Assembly (NCBI RefSeq): GCF_014054525.1
Contig: NZ_CP059564.1
Location: forward strand, 1,064,357-1,128,356
Length of the DNA: 64,000 bases
From: Alysiella filiformis
Lineage (GTDB): Bacteria > Pseudomonadota > Gammaproteobacteria > Burkholderiales > Neisseriaceae
Direction: 5' to 3'
Within the stretch, counting starts at the first letter, position 1. The number at the start of each line of letters is the position of its first letter. The notes beneath the pieces are model-generated. The model did no database searches, was not told where the DNA came from, and saw only the letters and a program-made list of their open reading frames with translations. A program made the translations under genes and the position numbers. This document shows positions 1-8,416 of this stretch, piece after piece.

Positions 1-517
1 CGTGTCCACAAAATTCTTGTACCACCGAATAGCCTGCATTTTCAGCCACTTGCTGACACGCAAAACCAATGTCGCCCAAAGTTGCCCCTGCTTTTACGGC
101 GGCAATGCCTGCCATCAGCGATTCGTGGGTAACATCAATCAGGCGTTGCGCTTGTGGCGAAACTTTGCCCACGGTAAACATGCGGCTGCTGTCGCCATGA
201 AAACCGTCTTTTTTGATGGTCAAATCAATATTGAGAATATCGCCTTCTTTCAAAGGTTTATCGTCTGGAATGCCGTGGCAAATCACATGATTGACCGATG
301 TGCAACACGATTTGGGATAGGGCGGATTGCCATAATTCAAGGGTGCTGGATAGCCACCTTGCACATTCACATGGTAATCGTAAACCAGCTTGTCAATTTC
401 ATTGGTGGTGATACCGGGTTTGATGAAATCGCCAATGTAATCCAACGCTTCGGCGACCAAGCGACCGAGTTCACGCATTTTTTCTTGTTCTTCGGGGGTG
501 TGGATAATCACAGCCAT
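1..517 (-). CDS. map: Methionine aminopeptidase type I (3' end beyond window)
   Basis: Removes the initiator methionine from nascent proteins in the cytosol. The start ATG is at 517 and the reading frame stays open to the window edge, so about 172 residues are visible and the C-terminus is missing. It reads MAVIIHTPEEQEKMRELGR at the N-terminus. The first two metal-ligand aspartates are in the NIDLTIKKDG and FHGDSSRMF stretches, and the third ligand histidine is in EFCGH at the very edge. The remaining two glutamate ligands lie outside. The family is normally about 260 residues. A DUS lies just upstream of the start. Confidence 0.95.
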   Translation of the reverse strand, partial: MAVIIHTPEEQEKMRELGRLVAEALDYIGDFIKPGITTNEIDKLVYDYHVNVQGGYPAPLNYGNPPYPKSCCTSVNHVICHGIPDDKPLKEGDILNIDLTIKKDGFHGDSSRMFTVGKVSPQAQRLIDVTHESLMAGIAAVKAGATLGDIGFACQQVAENAGYSVVQEFCGH

Positions 518-565
518 TTTGTTGTTGTTCCTTGTGGTAAAAATGAAAATTCAGGCAGCCTGAAA

Positions 566-1009
566 TCACGTTGCGTAAGTGAAACTGTGCCAATTTGCCG
601 CCAGCATAAAACTGCCCGACATATCCGACATAAAATAATCGCAAGGTTGCGCTTTTTGAAACAATTTCAGCAAATCAGACGCTTGTGGCAAAATGAAAAC
701 ATGGCTGCCTGTAAATGAATTTAAGTGGTTAAACAGGCAAATGGCGTGTTTGCGATTGCTGATTTCCATAATCAGCGAAACCAAATGTCCTGCATATTCA
801 AAGCCATAACGTGCCGATTCACATTGTTGGCGATAACTGTATGTGACTTCGGGCAACAAGCCTGTGCCAAATTCGTAAAGTTGCGCCAAATCGCTTAAAT
901 ATTCATAACCTTCGGTGCTGTTGGAAATTTCATAAGGGATTTTGTGGCGTTGTGCCACCTCGCTCAAATTGCCCAGCAGGGTGTCTTCACGGAAATAGGG
1001 GTGCGACAT
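566..1009 (-). CDS. Conserved hypothetical protein, 147 aa
   Basis: I do not recognise the family. The 147-residue protein is probably cytosolic: no signal peptide or membrane segment is seen, though it is rich in aromatic residues. It lies 48 bases upstream of map on the same strand, with a DUS in the gap, so the two may be co-transcribed. Codon use resembles its housekeeping neighbours, which argues for a real gene. The start at 1009 has only a weak purine-rich ribosome site (GGAAACAACACC). Confidence 0.7.
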   Translation of the reverse strand: MSHPYFREDTLLGNLSEVAQRHKIPYEISNSTEGYEYLSDLAQLYEFGTGLLPEVTYSYRQQCESARYGFEYAGHLVSLIMEISNRKHAICLFNHLNSFTGSHVFILPQASDLLKLFQKAQPCDYFMSDMSGSFMLAANWHSFTYAT

Positions 1010-1069
1010 GGTGTTGTTTCCATTGATAAAATGTGTTGGCTATTGCGGTACACAACATTGCCAGCAATA

Positions 1070-1115
1070 TCCCTAACCCTCCCCCGCCAGCAGGGGAGGG
1101 AACAGATTGCAGGCA
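1070..1115. repeat. R1 half-element (GC-rich hairpin)
   Basis: A single hairpin CCCTCCCCCGCCAGCAGGGG with flanking AACCCTCC and a following DUS. It matches the right-hand half of the longer R1 elements at 6246 and 11386. It lies between the 147-aa gene and the DUF2788 gene. Confidence 0.7.
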
Positions 1116-1123
1116 GCCTGAAA

Positions 1124-1321
1124 TCACATCAACATTTTGATTAAAAATTCTTTAAACAAAAACCCCGCCACGCCCAAAAACAGCACCAAAAACAAAATAA
1201 ACATACCCAATTTGCCCGCTTTGGATTCTTTGCCCAAATTGTAAATGATGAACGCCAAAAAAATCACCAAAACGGTCAAACAAATTTTCAATGCCCAACT
1301 GGCAAATTCCGCTTCTGACAT
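1124..1321 (-). CDS. DUF2788 family small membrane protein
   Basis: A 65-residue protein with two hydrophobic helices (about residues 9-28 and 38-58) separated by the conserved NLGKESKAGKLG loop. This matches the DUF2788 family of small inner-membrane proteins in beta- and gammaproteobacteria, whose function is unknown. It follows metZ on the same strand with one base between the genes, so it is almost certainly translated from the metZ message. Family assignment is by remembered resemblance of the loop and overall layout. Confidence 0.8.
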   Translation of the reverse strand: MSEAEFASWALKICLTVLVIFLAFIIYNLGKESKAGKLGMFILFLVLFLGVAGFLFKEFLIKMLM

Positions 1322-1322
1322 T

Positions 1323-2501
1323 TTATTCGCCTTTCAGGGCTTGCGCCAAATCCCAAATCAAATCATCAACATATTCTAAGCCAACTGAAATGCGTACCAA
1401 GCCTTCACGAATGTTGGCGGCGTGTTTGTCATCGGGCGACATTCTGCCGTGGGTGGTTGTCCAAGGGTGGGTGATGGTGGAGCGCACATCGCCAAAGTTT
1501 GCCGTTTTGGAGAAAATTTGCACACGGTCAATCACTTGCCATGCGGCTGCTTGACCGCCTGCCACTTCAAATGCCAACACCGCGCCACCATAGCCATTTT
1601 GCTGTTTGCGTACCAAATCGGCTTGGGGGTTTTCAGGCAGCCCTGAATAGTAAACCTGTTGAATTTGTGGCTGTTGTTGCAACCATTGGGCGATTTTTAA
1701 GGCTGCCTGATTTTGTTCGCGCACGCGCAAGAGCATGGTTTCCGCGCCGCTCAATAAAGTCCACGCATTAAAGGGCGACAAACTCAATCCCATTGAATTG
1801 ACATACAAGGCAATTTGTTGAATCAATTCATTTTTGCCGCACACAATGCCGCCCAACACGCGACCTTGACCGTCTATCGCTTTGGTGGCAGATTGCACCG
1901 ACAAATCCGCGCCAAAATCCAAAGGACGTTGCACGGCTGGCGAGCAGAAACAATTATCCACCACCAATAAAGCATGGTTTTCGTGTGCCAATTTTGCCAA
2001 TTTTTCAAGGTCAGCCACTTCGCCCAATGGGTTGGAGGGCGTTTCCAAAAACAGCATTTTGGTGTTGGGGCGAATGGCTTTTTCCCATTCTGAAACATCG
2101 GTTTGCGACACAAACGTGATGTCAATACCAAAACGGGCGATGTGTCCCGTGAGCAAACCTGCGGTGGTACCAAACAGGCTGCGGCTGCTGATTAAATGGT
2201 CGCCCGCATTCAAAAATGTGAGCAAGGCTGCCTGAATTGCCGCCATGCCAGTGGCGGTGGCAATGCCCGCTTCGCCATTTTCCAACTGCGCGATGCGACT
2301 TTGGAACGTGCTGACGGTGGGATTGGCGGTGCGAGAATAGGTAAAGCCTTGTTTGGTTTTGGCAAACAGTGCCGCGCCATCTTCGGCGGTGTCAAACATA
2401 AAGCTGCTGGTCAAAAACAGGGCTTGATGGTGTTCGTTGTAATGCGTTTGTGCTTTGCTGCCGCGAATGGCGAGTGTTTGGGGGTGAAGTGAGTGGCTCA
2501 T
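1323..2501 (-). CDS. metZ: O-succinylhomoserine sulfhydrylase
   Basis: PLP enzyme that makes homocysteine from O-succinylhomoserine and sulfide, the direct-sulfhydrylation route to methionine. It belongs to the Cys/Met-metabolism PLP family: GFTYSRTANPTV near the N-terminus, the ATATGMAAIQA segment, D in VVDNCFCSPAVQRP, and the PLP lysine in SVQSATKAIDGQGR. I place the start at 2501 (MSHSLHPQ) because CAGGAAAATACC precedes it; an in-frame ATG 15 bases upstream has no ribosome site. Length 392 residues is normal for the family. MetZ rather than MetB/MetC is inferred from overall sequence style. Confidence 0.9.
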   Translation of the reverse strand: MSHSLHPQTLAIRGSKAQTHYNEHHQALFLTSSFMFDTAEDGAALFAKTKQGFTYSRTANPTVSTFQSRIAQLENGEAGIATATGMAAIQAALLTFLNAGDHLISSRSLFGTTAGLLTGHIARFGIDITFVSQTDVSEWEKAIRPNTKMLFLETPSNPLGEVADLEKLAKLAHENHALLVVDNCFCSPAVQRPLDFGADLSVQSATKAIDGQGRVLGGIVCGKNELIQQIALYVNSMGLSLSPFNAWTLLSGAETMLLRVREQNQAALKIAQWLQQQPQIQQVYYSGLPENPQADLVRKQQNGYGGAVLAFEVAGGQAAAWQVIDRVQIFSKTANFGDVRSTITHPWTTTHGRMSPDDKHAANIREGLVRISVGLEYVDDLIWDLAQALKGE

Positions 2502-2606
2502 GGTATTTTCCTGCATTCCATTTTAAAGCGAAAAACGCGATTTTCCGCTTTTTCAGGCAGCGTTTCAATGTTTCAGGCAGCATTTTTTACGGTATTTTGT
2601 GCGATT

Positions 2607-2615
2607 TGGTATAAT
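2607..2615 (+). promoter_or_regulatory. Probable extended -10 promoter for rpoD
   Basis: TGGTATAAT (2607-2615) is a perfect extended -10 element (TGn plus TATAAT) about 130 bases upstream of the rpoD start. No good -35 hexamer is seen, as is common for extended -10 promoters. A DUS lies between it and the gene. Confidence 0.55.
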
Positions 2616-2744
2616 CACGCGCTTGTAATTTCCTTATTGAACGCCATATTGTCGCAAAATTGAAAAATACTTTTATGCTGTAGCCTTTTTCAGGCAGCCT
2701 GAAACACGGTTCTGATTATTTTAATTCAACAAAACGAGTTCGCC

Positions 2745-4682
2745 ATGACAGATTACCACGATAATGACGATGAACAAAGCAACGACACCAATCGTCCACT
2801 CACACCCGAAGAGCAACGCGCCCGTTTACGCCAACTGATTTTATTGGGCAAAGAACGCGGCTACATTACCTATGCCGAAATCAATGACGCATTGCCAGAT
2901 GACATGTCGGGCGAAGAGCAAATTGACAGCGTGGTCAGCATGATTCAGAGCTTGGGCATTCAAGTTACCGAAGAAGCCCCCGATGCAGACGCACTGCTGA
3001 TGAACGAAAACGGCACCGCCATTACCGATGAAGACGCAGTAGAAGAAGCCGAAGCCGCCTTATCACAAGCCGACTCCGAATTTGGGCGCACCACCGACCC
3101 TGTACGCATGTACATGCGCGAAATGGGACAAGTGGAATTGCTCACGCGCGAAGACGAAATCATCATCGCCAAAAAAATTGAAAATGCCTTGAAAAACATG
3201 ATTCAAGCCATTTCAGCCTGCCCCGGTTCCGTGAATGAAATTTTGGAACTGATTGATAAAGTCAAAAAAGACGAAATCAAAGTAGATGAAGTGGTAGAAG
3301 CCATCATTGACCCCAACGAAGTGTTGCTCAACGAACTGGGTTTGGGGCATTTAGAAAGCGAAAGCACCGACAATGACGATGCCGATACCAGCGATGGCGA
3401 TGAAGACGAAGACGATGAAGGCGATGCCACAGGCGGCGGCATGGAAAGCCAAGATTTGGAAGCACTCAAAGCCCAAGTGATTGAACACTTTAAGCAAATT
3501 GAAAAAAGTTACGGCTTGATGATTAAGGCTTTGGACAAACACGACAGCAAACACGCCAAATATTTGGAACACCAAAAAGCCATTGCCGACAAACTGCTGG
3601 AAGTGCGCTTTGCCACCCGCCAAATTGAAAATTTGAGCGAAAACCTGCGCGGCAAAGTGGAACAAATCCGCAAATTGGAACGCGAAATCCGCGACATCTG
3701 CCTTGACCGCGTGCGCATGGACAGAGATTACTTCATCGCCAACTTCCTGCCCAACGCCACCAACCTGAATTGGGTGGAAGAAGAAGTCGCCAAAAATAAA
3801 GTGTGGAGCGAAACATTGAGCCGTTTCCGCCACGCCATTTTGGAAAAGCAAACCATCATGTCTGATTTGGAAAAAAATGCCCGCATTTCCATTGAAGAAT
3901 TGAAAGAAATCAGCAAAAACATGGTGGTAAGCGAAAAAGAAACCGCCGCCGCCAAGCAAGAAATGATTCAAGCCAACTTGCGTTTGGTGATTTCCATTGC
4001 GAAAAAATACACCAATCGCGGTTTGCAATTCCTTGATTTGATTCAAGAAGGCAATATCGGCTTGATGAAAGCGGTGGACAAATTTGAATATCGCCGTGGC
4101 TACAAATTTTCCACTTATGCAACGTGGTGGATTCGCCAAGCGATTACCCGTTCCATTGCTGACCAAGCGCGTACCATTCGCATTCCTGTGCACATGATTG
4201 AAACGATTAACAAAATGAATCGCATTTCACGTCAGCATTTGCAGGAAACAGGCGAAGAACCCGATTCAGCCAAATTGGCAGAACTCATGGAAATGCCCGA
4301 AGACAAAATCCGCAAAATCATGAAAATCGCCAAAGAACCCATTTCCATGGAAACCCCGATTGGCGATGACGATGATTCACATTTGGGCGATTTCATTGAA
4401 GATGCCAACAACGTTGCCCCTGCTGATGCGGCAATGTATTCCAGCTTGCGTGAGGTAACTGCCGATGTGTTGGAAAGCCTGACTCCGCGTGAGGCGAAGG
4501 TGCTGCGTATGCGTTTTGGCATTGACATGAACACCGACCACACGCTGGAAGAAGTGGGCAAGCAATTTGATGTAACCCGCGAGCGCATTCGCCAAATTGA
4601 AGCCAAAGCCTTGCGTAAATTGCGCCACCCCACGCGCTCCGATAAACTGAAAAGTTTCTTGGACAGTGAAGAAGGTAAGTAA
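2745..4682 (+). CDS. rpoD: RNA polymerase primary sigma factor (sigma-70)
   Basis: Directs core RNA polymerase to housekeeping promoters. The 645-residue protein has every sigma-70 region in order. Region 1.1 is near the N-terminus; region 1.2 contains [12 protein letters not shown] (about residue 115). An acidic non-conserved insert, very rich in D and E, falls around residues 205-230. Region 2 contains [23 protein letters not shown] and [13 protein letters not shown]; region 3 and the region 4 helix-turn-helix include [18 protein letters not shown]. The start at 2745 has only a weak ribosome site. It is followed by a strong DUS-built terminator. Confidence 0.98.
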   Translation: MTDYHDNDDEQSNDTNRPLTPEEQRARLRQLILLGKERGYITYAEINDALPDDMSGEEQIDSVVSMIQSLGIQVTEEAPDADALLMNENGTAITDEDAVEEAEAALSQADSEFGRTTDPVRMYMREMGQVELLTREDEIIIAKKIENALKNMIQAISACPGSVNEILELIDKVKKDEIKVDEVVEAIIDPNEVLLNELGLGHLESESTDNDDADTSDGDEDEDDEGDATGGGMESQDLEALKAQVIEHFKQIEKSYGLMIKALDKHDSKHAKYLEHQKAIADKLLEVRFATRQIENLSENLRGKVEQIRKLEREIRDICLDRVRMDRDYFIANFLPNATNLNWVEEEVAKNKVWSETLSRFRHAILEKQTIMSDLEKNARISIEELKEISKNMVVSEKETAAAKQEMIQANLRLVISIAKKYTNRGLQFLDLIQEGNIGLMKAVDKFEYRRGYKFSTYATWWIRQAITRSIADQARTIRIPVHMIETINKMNRISRQHLQETGEEPDSAKLAELMEMPEDKIRKIMKIAKEPISMETPIGDDDDSHLGDFIEDANNVAPADAAMYSSLREVTADVLESLTPREAKVLRMRFGIDMNTDHTLEEVGKQFDVTRERIRQIEAKALRKLRHPTRSDKLKSFLDSEEGK

Positions 4683-4697
4683 TTGCTCATAAAATAA

Positions 4698-4745
4698 AAA
4701 AGCTGCCTGAAAACAAGTTGTTTGTTGTTTTCAGGCAGCTTTTTG
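4698..4745 (+). terminator. rpoD terminator built from inverted DUS pair
   Basis: AAAAAGCTGCCTGAAAACAA pairs with the complementary TTGTTTTCAGGCAGCTTTTT across a short loop, giving a stem of about 20 bp ending in a T run. Two DUS in opposite orientation form the arms. It lies between the converging rpoD and iscX and can serve both. Confidence 0.9.
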
Positions 4746-4757
4746 TTTTGTTGGGAT

Positions 4758-4952
4758 TTATGAGGCTTCGTCTATCCAAGCCATTTGCACGGCTTCCAAG
4801 ATTTTTTCGCCACAACGTTCTGGGTCATCGTCAAAATCGGGCAATGCCAAAATCAAATCGCGCAACTGGGTAAAACGCACGGTTTGGGGGTCAATATCGG
4901 GGTGTGTGTCAAACAGTTCTTCGGCAATGCGTTGGGAGTCTGTCCATTTCAT
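4758..4952 (-). CDS. iscX: Fe-S cluster assembly protein IscX
   Basis: Small acidic adaptor of the ISC iron-sulfur assembly system, thought to bind IscS and iron and to modulate cluster synthesis. The 64-residue protein matches the family over its whole length: KWTDSQRIAEELFD at the start, DPQTVRFTQLRDLI in the middle, and the acidic FDDDPERCGEKILEA motif near the end. No isc genes are adjacent; it stands alone between rpoD (convergent) and recA. The start at 4952 follows AAGGACAACAAATC. Confidence 0.93.
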   Translation of the reverse strand: MKWTDSQRIAEELFDTHPDIDPQTVRFTQLRDLILALPDFDDDPERCGEKILEAVQMAWIDEAS

Positions 4953-4994
4953 GATTTGTTGTCCTTGTTTGGGTTGGTGGGTTTTCAGGCTGCC

Positions 4995-5037
4995 TGTAAT
5001 CTGTCCCCTCCCCCGTCTGGCGGGGGAGGGGGCAAGT
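4995..5037. repeat. R1 half-element after recA
   Basis: TGTCCCCTCCCCCGTCTGGC runs into a complementary GGGGGAGGGGGCA arm, a single GC-rich hairpin of R1 type flanked by DUS copies. It fills most of the recA-iscX gap and may help end the recA transcript. Confidence 0.6.
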
Positions 5038-5097
5038 TTGTGGCAACATCAAAAATTGCTGTGTGCTTTTCAGGCTGCCTGAAAACATTTGGGTTGT

Positions 5098-6204
5098 TTA
5101 TTCTTCGGCAAATTCGCCATGTGTGTCGCCATCTTCATCTTCTGGCGAACCCATTTCAATCAGGCTGTCTAAACCTGCGTGGTTGCGGATTTTTTGGTCG
5201 ATTTCGGCGGCGATTTCGGCGTTTTCTTTCAACCAGTTGCGTACGTTGTCTTTGCCTTGACCGATTTTTGCGCCGTTGTAGCTGAACCATGCGCCTGATT
5301 TTTGAATCACATCGGCTTTCACGCCCAAATCAATCAATTCGCCTTCGTAGCTGATGCCTTCGCCATACAAAATGTCAAATTCGGCGGTGCGAAACGGTGG
5401 CGCAACCTTGTTTTTAATCACTTTAACTTTGGTTTCTTTGCCGATGGGGTCATCGCCTTCTTTGGCTTTGATTTGGGTGCTGCCGCGAATGTCCAAACGC
5501 ACCGATGCGTAGAATTTCAAGGCATTGCCGCCTGTGGTGGTTTCGGGGTTGCCAAACATCACGCCAATTTTCATGCGAACTTGGTTGATGAACACCACCA
5601 AGGTATTGGTTTTTTTGATGCTGCCTGTGAGTTTACGCAAGGCTTGGCTCATCAAACGTGCTTGTAAACCGACATGGCTGTCGCCCATTTCGCCTTCAAT
5701 TTCGGCTTTGGGGACGAGTGCTGCCACCGAGTCAATCACGACCATGTCCACGCCACCTGAACGCACCAGCGTGTCGCAAATTTCCAAAGCCTGTTCGCCT
5801 GTGTCGGGTTGGGAAACGTACAGGTCTTCGACTTGCACGCCCAATTTGCGTGCGTAAACGGGGTCAAAGGCATTTTCTGCGTCAATAAAGGCGCAAATGC
5901 CGCCATTTTTTTGGCATTGGGCAATGGCTTCCAAGCACAATGTGGTTTTGCCTGATGATTCGGGCCCGAAAATTTCCACAATGCGACCGCGTGGCAAACC
6001 GCCCACGCCCAATGCCAAATCCAAAGTTAAAGAACCTGTTGAAATGACTTGCAAATTTTCTTCTTGGTGGCTGCCGTCCATTTTCATGACTGCGCCTTTG
6101 CCAAAGTTTTTCTCAATTTGTGCGAGTGCGGCTGCGAGTGCTTTGCTTTTTTCGCTCGCATCGGTTTTTGCGCTGACTGCGTCTTTTTCTTGTTTAGTTG
6201 CCAT
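5098..6204 (-). CDS. recA: Recombinase A
   Basis: ATP-dependent strand-exchange protein of homologous recombination; in naturally competent Neisseriaceae it is needed for transformation. The Walker [11 protein letters not shown] lies near residue 75. [15 protein letters not shown] carries Walker B, loop L1 includes [21 protein letters not shown], and loop L2 follows [23 protein letters not shown] choose the ATG at 6204 (MATKQEKD) because GGAAAACAACATC precedes it; the next in-frame ATG upstream (6219) lacks a ribosome site. The result is 368 residues. An R1 repeat lies immediately upstream. Confidence 0.97.
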   Translation of the reverse strand: MATKQEKDAVSAKTDASEKSKALAAALAQIEKNFGKGAVMKMDGSHQEENLQVISTGSLTLDLALGVGGLPRGRIVEIFGPESSGKTTLCLEAIAQCQKNGGICAFIDAENAFDPVYARKLGVQVEDLYVSQPDTGEQALEICDTLVRSGGVDMVVIDSVAALVPKAEIEGEMGDSHVGLQARLMSQALRKLTGSIKKTNTLVVFINQVRMKIGVMFGNPETTTGGNALKFYASVRLDIRGSTQIKAKEGDDPIGKETKVKVIKNKVAPPFRTAEFDILYGEGISYEGELIDLGVKADVIQKSGAWFSYNGAKIGQGKDNVRNWLKENAEIAAEIDQKIRNHAGLDSLIEMGSPEDEDGDTHGEFAEE

Positions 6205-6245
6205 GATGTTGTTTTCCATGTGTTGAAATTGGGGGAAAATGGTTT

Positions 6246-6442
6246 TCAGGCTGCTTTTTGGTACACGACAAAAATCTTTGAAATTGCCAGAAACTTGTTC
6301 CCTCCCCCTATGAAAGGGGGAGGGGGAGGGGTTAGAAATCCAACGTGCCACCCCCACCCTAACCTTCCCCCGCCAGCGTGGGAGGGGACAGGTTACAGGT
6401 AGCCTGAAAGTTTTGTGTCGTGCACGGCAAGGCTGCCTGAAA
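6246..6442. repeat. R1 element, copy A, in the recA leader
   Basis: About 195 bp bounded by GTACACGACAAAAATCTTTG on the left and TTTTGTGTCGTGCACGGC on the right, an imperfect terminal inverted repeat. Inside are two GC-rich hairpins, CCCCTATGAAAGGGG-type and CCCCCGCCAGCGTGGGAGGGG-like, plus DUS-related pieces at the edges. No coding capacity. Confidence 0.8.
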
Positions 6443-6525
6443 GTCCATTTAACGAAAAAATCGGCAAGCATTATCGCATAAAACACACATCATCATAAGT
6501 GAATTTCGTGTGCCTTTTGGGGTTT

Positions 6526-7503
6526 TCAGGTTGCCTGAAATTGTGTCAAAAATTGCGCCAATTCATCGGGCAAATTGGCTTGCAAATCCAGCACTTCGCC
6601 TGAAATGGGGTGGTTCAACACCAAACGGTGTGCGTGCAAAAACATTCTTTTTAAACCCAATTTTTGCAAACGTTTGTTCGCTTGATAATCGCCGTAACGC
6701 TCATCGCCTGCTATGGGGCAATTTTGCGCTTGCATGTGCACGCGAATTTGGTGGGTGCGCCCTGTTTTTAAAGTCGCCTGCACCAAACTCAATGCCGCTA
6801 TGCCCACCGAATGCGTTGGGCTGCCTGAAAACACGTCCAGCACCTGAAAAATGGTGTGGGCAGACTGCCCATTTTCATCAACGCGCACCATTTTTTCGCC
6901 AGCCGCGCCTGTGTATTTAATCAGGGGCAGTTTCACATGGCGATTTTCAGGCTGCCACGCGCCCACGCCCAACGCCAAATACACTTTTTTGGGGTGGTCG
7001 TTGCGGAGCATTTCGTGCAATTTGACCAACGCGCTGCGTTTTTTGGCAACCATCAGCAAGCCACTGGTGTCTTTGTCCAAGCGGTGTACCAATTCCAGAT
7101 ATGGGGTGTTGGGGCGCGACTGGCGCAGTTGCTCAATCACGCCAAAACTCACGCCGCTACCGCCATGCACCGCCACGCCACTGGGTTTATTCACAACCAG
7201 CAAATATTCATCTTCAAACACAATCTCAAATTCACGCGCAGGGGCAGGGGTTTTCAGGCTGCCTGCATGCGTTTTCTCGGCAACGCGAATGGGCGGAATG
7301 CGAATCAAATCATCAGCTTGAATGCGATAATCCGCCTGAACGCGCCCCTTGTTCACGCGCACTTCGCCAGCACGGATAATGCGGTGAATGTGGCTTTTTG
7401 GCACACCTTTTAATATTTTAATCAAATGGTTATCCAATCGTTGTCCAGCGTCATGTTCAGCCACCTTTAAATGATTAACCAAGTCTTTGCTAATTGTGGG
7501 CAT
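6526..7503 (-). CDS. rluC: 23S rRNA pseudouridine synthase RluC
   Basis: Converts specific uridines of 23S rRNA to pseudouridine (955, 2504 and 2580 in E. coli numbering). The 325-residue protein has an N-terminal S4 RNA-binding domain (about residues 17-75, GQRLDNHLIKILKGVPKSHI), a linker in which a DUS is translated as AGSLK, and a catalytic domain with the signature LVHRLDKDTSGLLMVAK carrying the catalytic aspartate. It ends FQAT at a degenerate DUS whose TGA is the stop codon. It diverges from rne, as in E. coli. RluC rather than RluD is favoured by that context. Confidence 0.92.
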   Translation of the reverse strand: MPTISKDLVNHLKVAEHDAGQRLDNHLIKILKGVPKSHIHRIIRAGEVRVNKGRVQADYRIQADDLIRIPPIRVAEKTHAGSLKTPAPAREFEIVFEDEYLLVVNKPSGVAVHGGSGVSFGVIEQLRQSRPNTPYLELVHRLDKDTSGLLMVAKKRSALVKLHEMLRNDHPKKVYLALGVGAWQPENRHVKLPLIKYTGAAGEKMVRVDENGQSAHTIFQVLDVFSGSPTHSVGIAALSLVQATLKTGRTHQIRVHMQAQNCPIAGDERYGDYQANKRLQKLGLKRMFLHAHRLVLNHPISGEVLDLQANLPDELAQFLTQFQAT

Positions 7504-7593
7504 TTTCTCTATAATTCCAAACTTGTTTTTGGCGGCAAACAGCCAGCCTGAAACACGGTGAATACAAGCAATACGGCTTTGATTTTATTGTAA

Positions 7594-7749
7594 AAACGAT
7601 TTTCAGGCAGCCTGTACACCGATTGTGATTGCAAAAAGCCGTATGTCGCCATTTTACAAAAAAAGCACTTTGCACGTTTTCTTTTTTATCGCCAATGGCC
7701 TACGGCGGTAGAAATTGTGTTTGAATACAAAATCATAGACGATGGCTAA
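7594..7749 (+). pseudogene. Open 51-codon stretch without start, possible gene remnant
   Basis: After a stop at 7591, one frame stays open for 51 codons to a TAA at 7747. It begins with a DUS-encoded SGSL and ends in a protein-like stretch containing FLFYRQWPTAVEIV and FEYKIIDDG. There is no ATG or GTG near the beginning and no ribosome site. It could be the 3' fragment of a decayed gene, or chance. I do not recognise a family. Confidence 0.25.
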
Positions 7750-7796
7750 CCGAATTTAAATGAAATTGAATATGCAACAAAAAATGCTTGCTGCAA

Positions 7797-8066
7797 TCTG
7801 TCCCCTCTACCGTTTGGTGGGAGAGGGCTAGGGGCTAATGACAATTTGGGCGCGAAGTTGGTTTTTCAGGAAAAATTGTCAAATTCAAGGAAAAAATGCG
7901 AGTCAATGCCACCCATTGGCGAGTATTTTTGACGCAGAAGTTGGCGATTTTGATGAAAAAACAATCGCGAAACGAATTGTCATTAGCCCCTAGGGTAAGG
8001 GTGGCACGTTGAATTTCCACCCCCCAGCCTAACCAGCCCCCCAGCGAGGGAGGGGACAAGTAACTG
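7797..8066. repeat. R1/R6-type element interrupted by a second insertion
   Basis: The left part (CCCCTCTACCGTTTGGTGGG then AGAGGG) and the right part (GGGTGGCACGTTG, CCACCCCCCAGCCTAACC, GAGGGAGGGGACAAG) are the two halves of a GC-rich R1-like element. They are separated by the 160-bp insert at 7831-7990. Together with R3 at 8224 this fills most of the 900-base rluC-rne gap. Confidence 0.65.
7831..7990. mobile_element. 160-bp MITE-like insertion with perfect 16-bp inverted ends and TA duplication
   Basis: The ends are GGGGCTAATGACAATT (7831-7846) and its exact complement AATTGTCATTAGCCCC (7975-7990). Both are flanked by TA (7829-7830 and 7991-7992), the target duplication typical of IS630/Tc1-mariner-type transposition. 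The interior has no meaningful ORF. It splits a GC-rich repeat element in two. Only one copy is seen in this window. Confidence 0.7.
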
Positions 8067-8116
8067 AAAGTTCAGCCATTTCCGACAACATTTTACGATT
8101 GTGTTGCGGTATCACT

Positions 8117-8131
8117 TTCAGGCAGCCTGAA
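8117..8131. repeat. DNA uptake sequence, representative copy
   Basis: TTCAGGCAGCCTGAA. One strand contains AGGCAGCCTGAA (Kingella-type DUS) and the other AGGCTGCCTGAA (Simonsiella-type DUS). Dozens of exact or one-off copies occur across the window in both orientations, between genes, as terminator arms, and inside coding regions. DUS are recognised by the ComP minor pilin during natural transformation in Neisseriaceae. This copy stands for the family. Confidence 0.95.
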
Positions 8132-8223
8132 ACACCAAACCGCTCTTTTTTATCGTCTTATTGCCGCGACATCGCAGCGCACACGCGCCACCACGCGAGC
8201 GGCAGTCAAACTTGAAAACGTGT

Positions 8224-8393
8224 TTAAGAACCTGCATTCATAATCTTAATCGCTTGTTTTACCGCTACTTCATGCGCCTACTGCGTTGGCTTTCCACGCC
8301 AATATGTTCAATATTGGCATGAAAAGCCGCCTTGTATTCGCACGAATTACCAATCAAAACAAGCCATCAATCTTACGAAAACAGGTTCTAAAT
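8224..8393. repeat. R3 element upstream of rne
   Basis: About 170 bp bounded by TTAAGAACCTGCATTCATAA and the inverted ACAGGTTCTAAA. The interior carries an inverted core (GCCAATATGTTCAATATTGGC) and GCCTACTGCGTTGGCTTT. A near full-length copy is at 31383, a shorter one at 62968 and a collapsed one at 28914. It ends only 24 bases before the rne start, so it is in, or supplies, the rne 5' leader. Confidence 0.75.
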
Positions 8394-8416
8394 CTTTGAA
8401 AATAAAGGTTATAAAC

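Noticed and set aside
2-718. 238-codon plus-strand frame at the window start
   Set aside because: It is the complement of map and the following gene; the minus-strand frame encodes a clear methionine aminopeptidase.
3351-4193. 280-codon minus-strand frame within rpoD
   Set aside because: Antisense shadow of rpoD; composition heavy in F and H, no family resemblance.
5098-6486. RecA with a long N-terminal extension (462 codons open)
   Set aside because: The extra part is translated from an R1 repeat and DUS; a ribosome site and the conserved start are at 6204.
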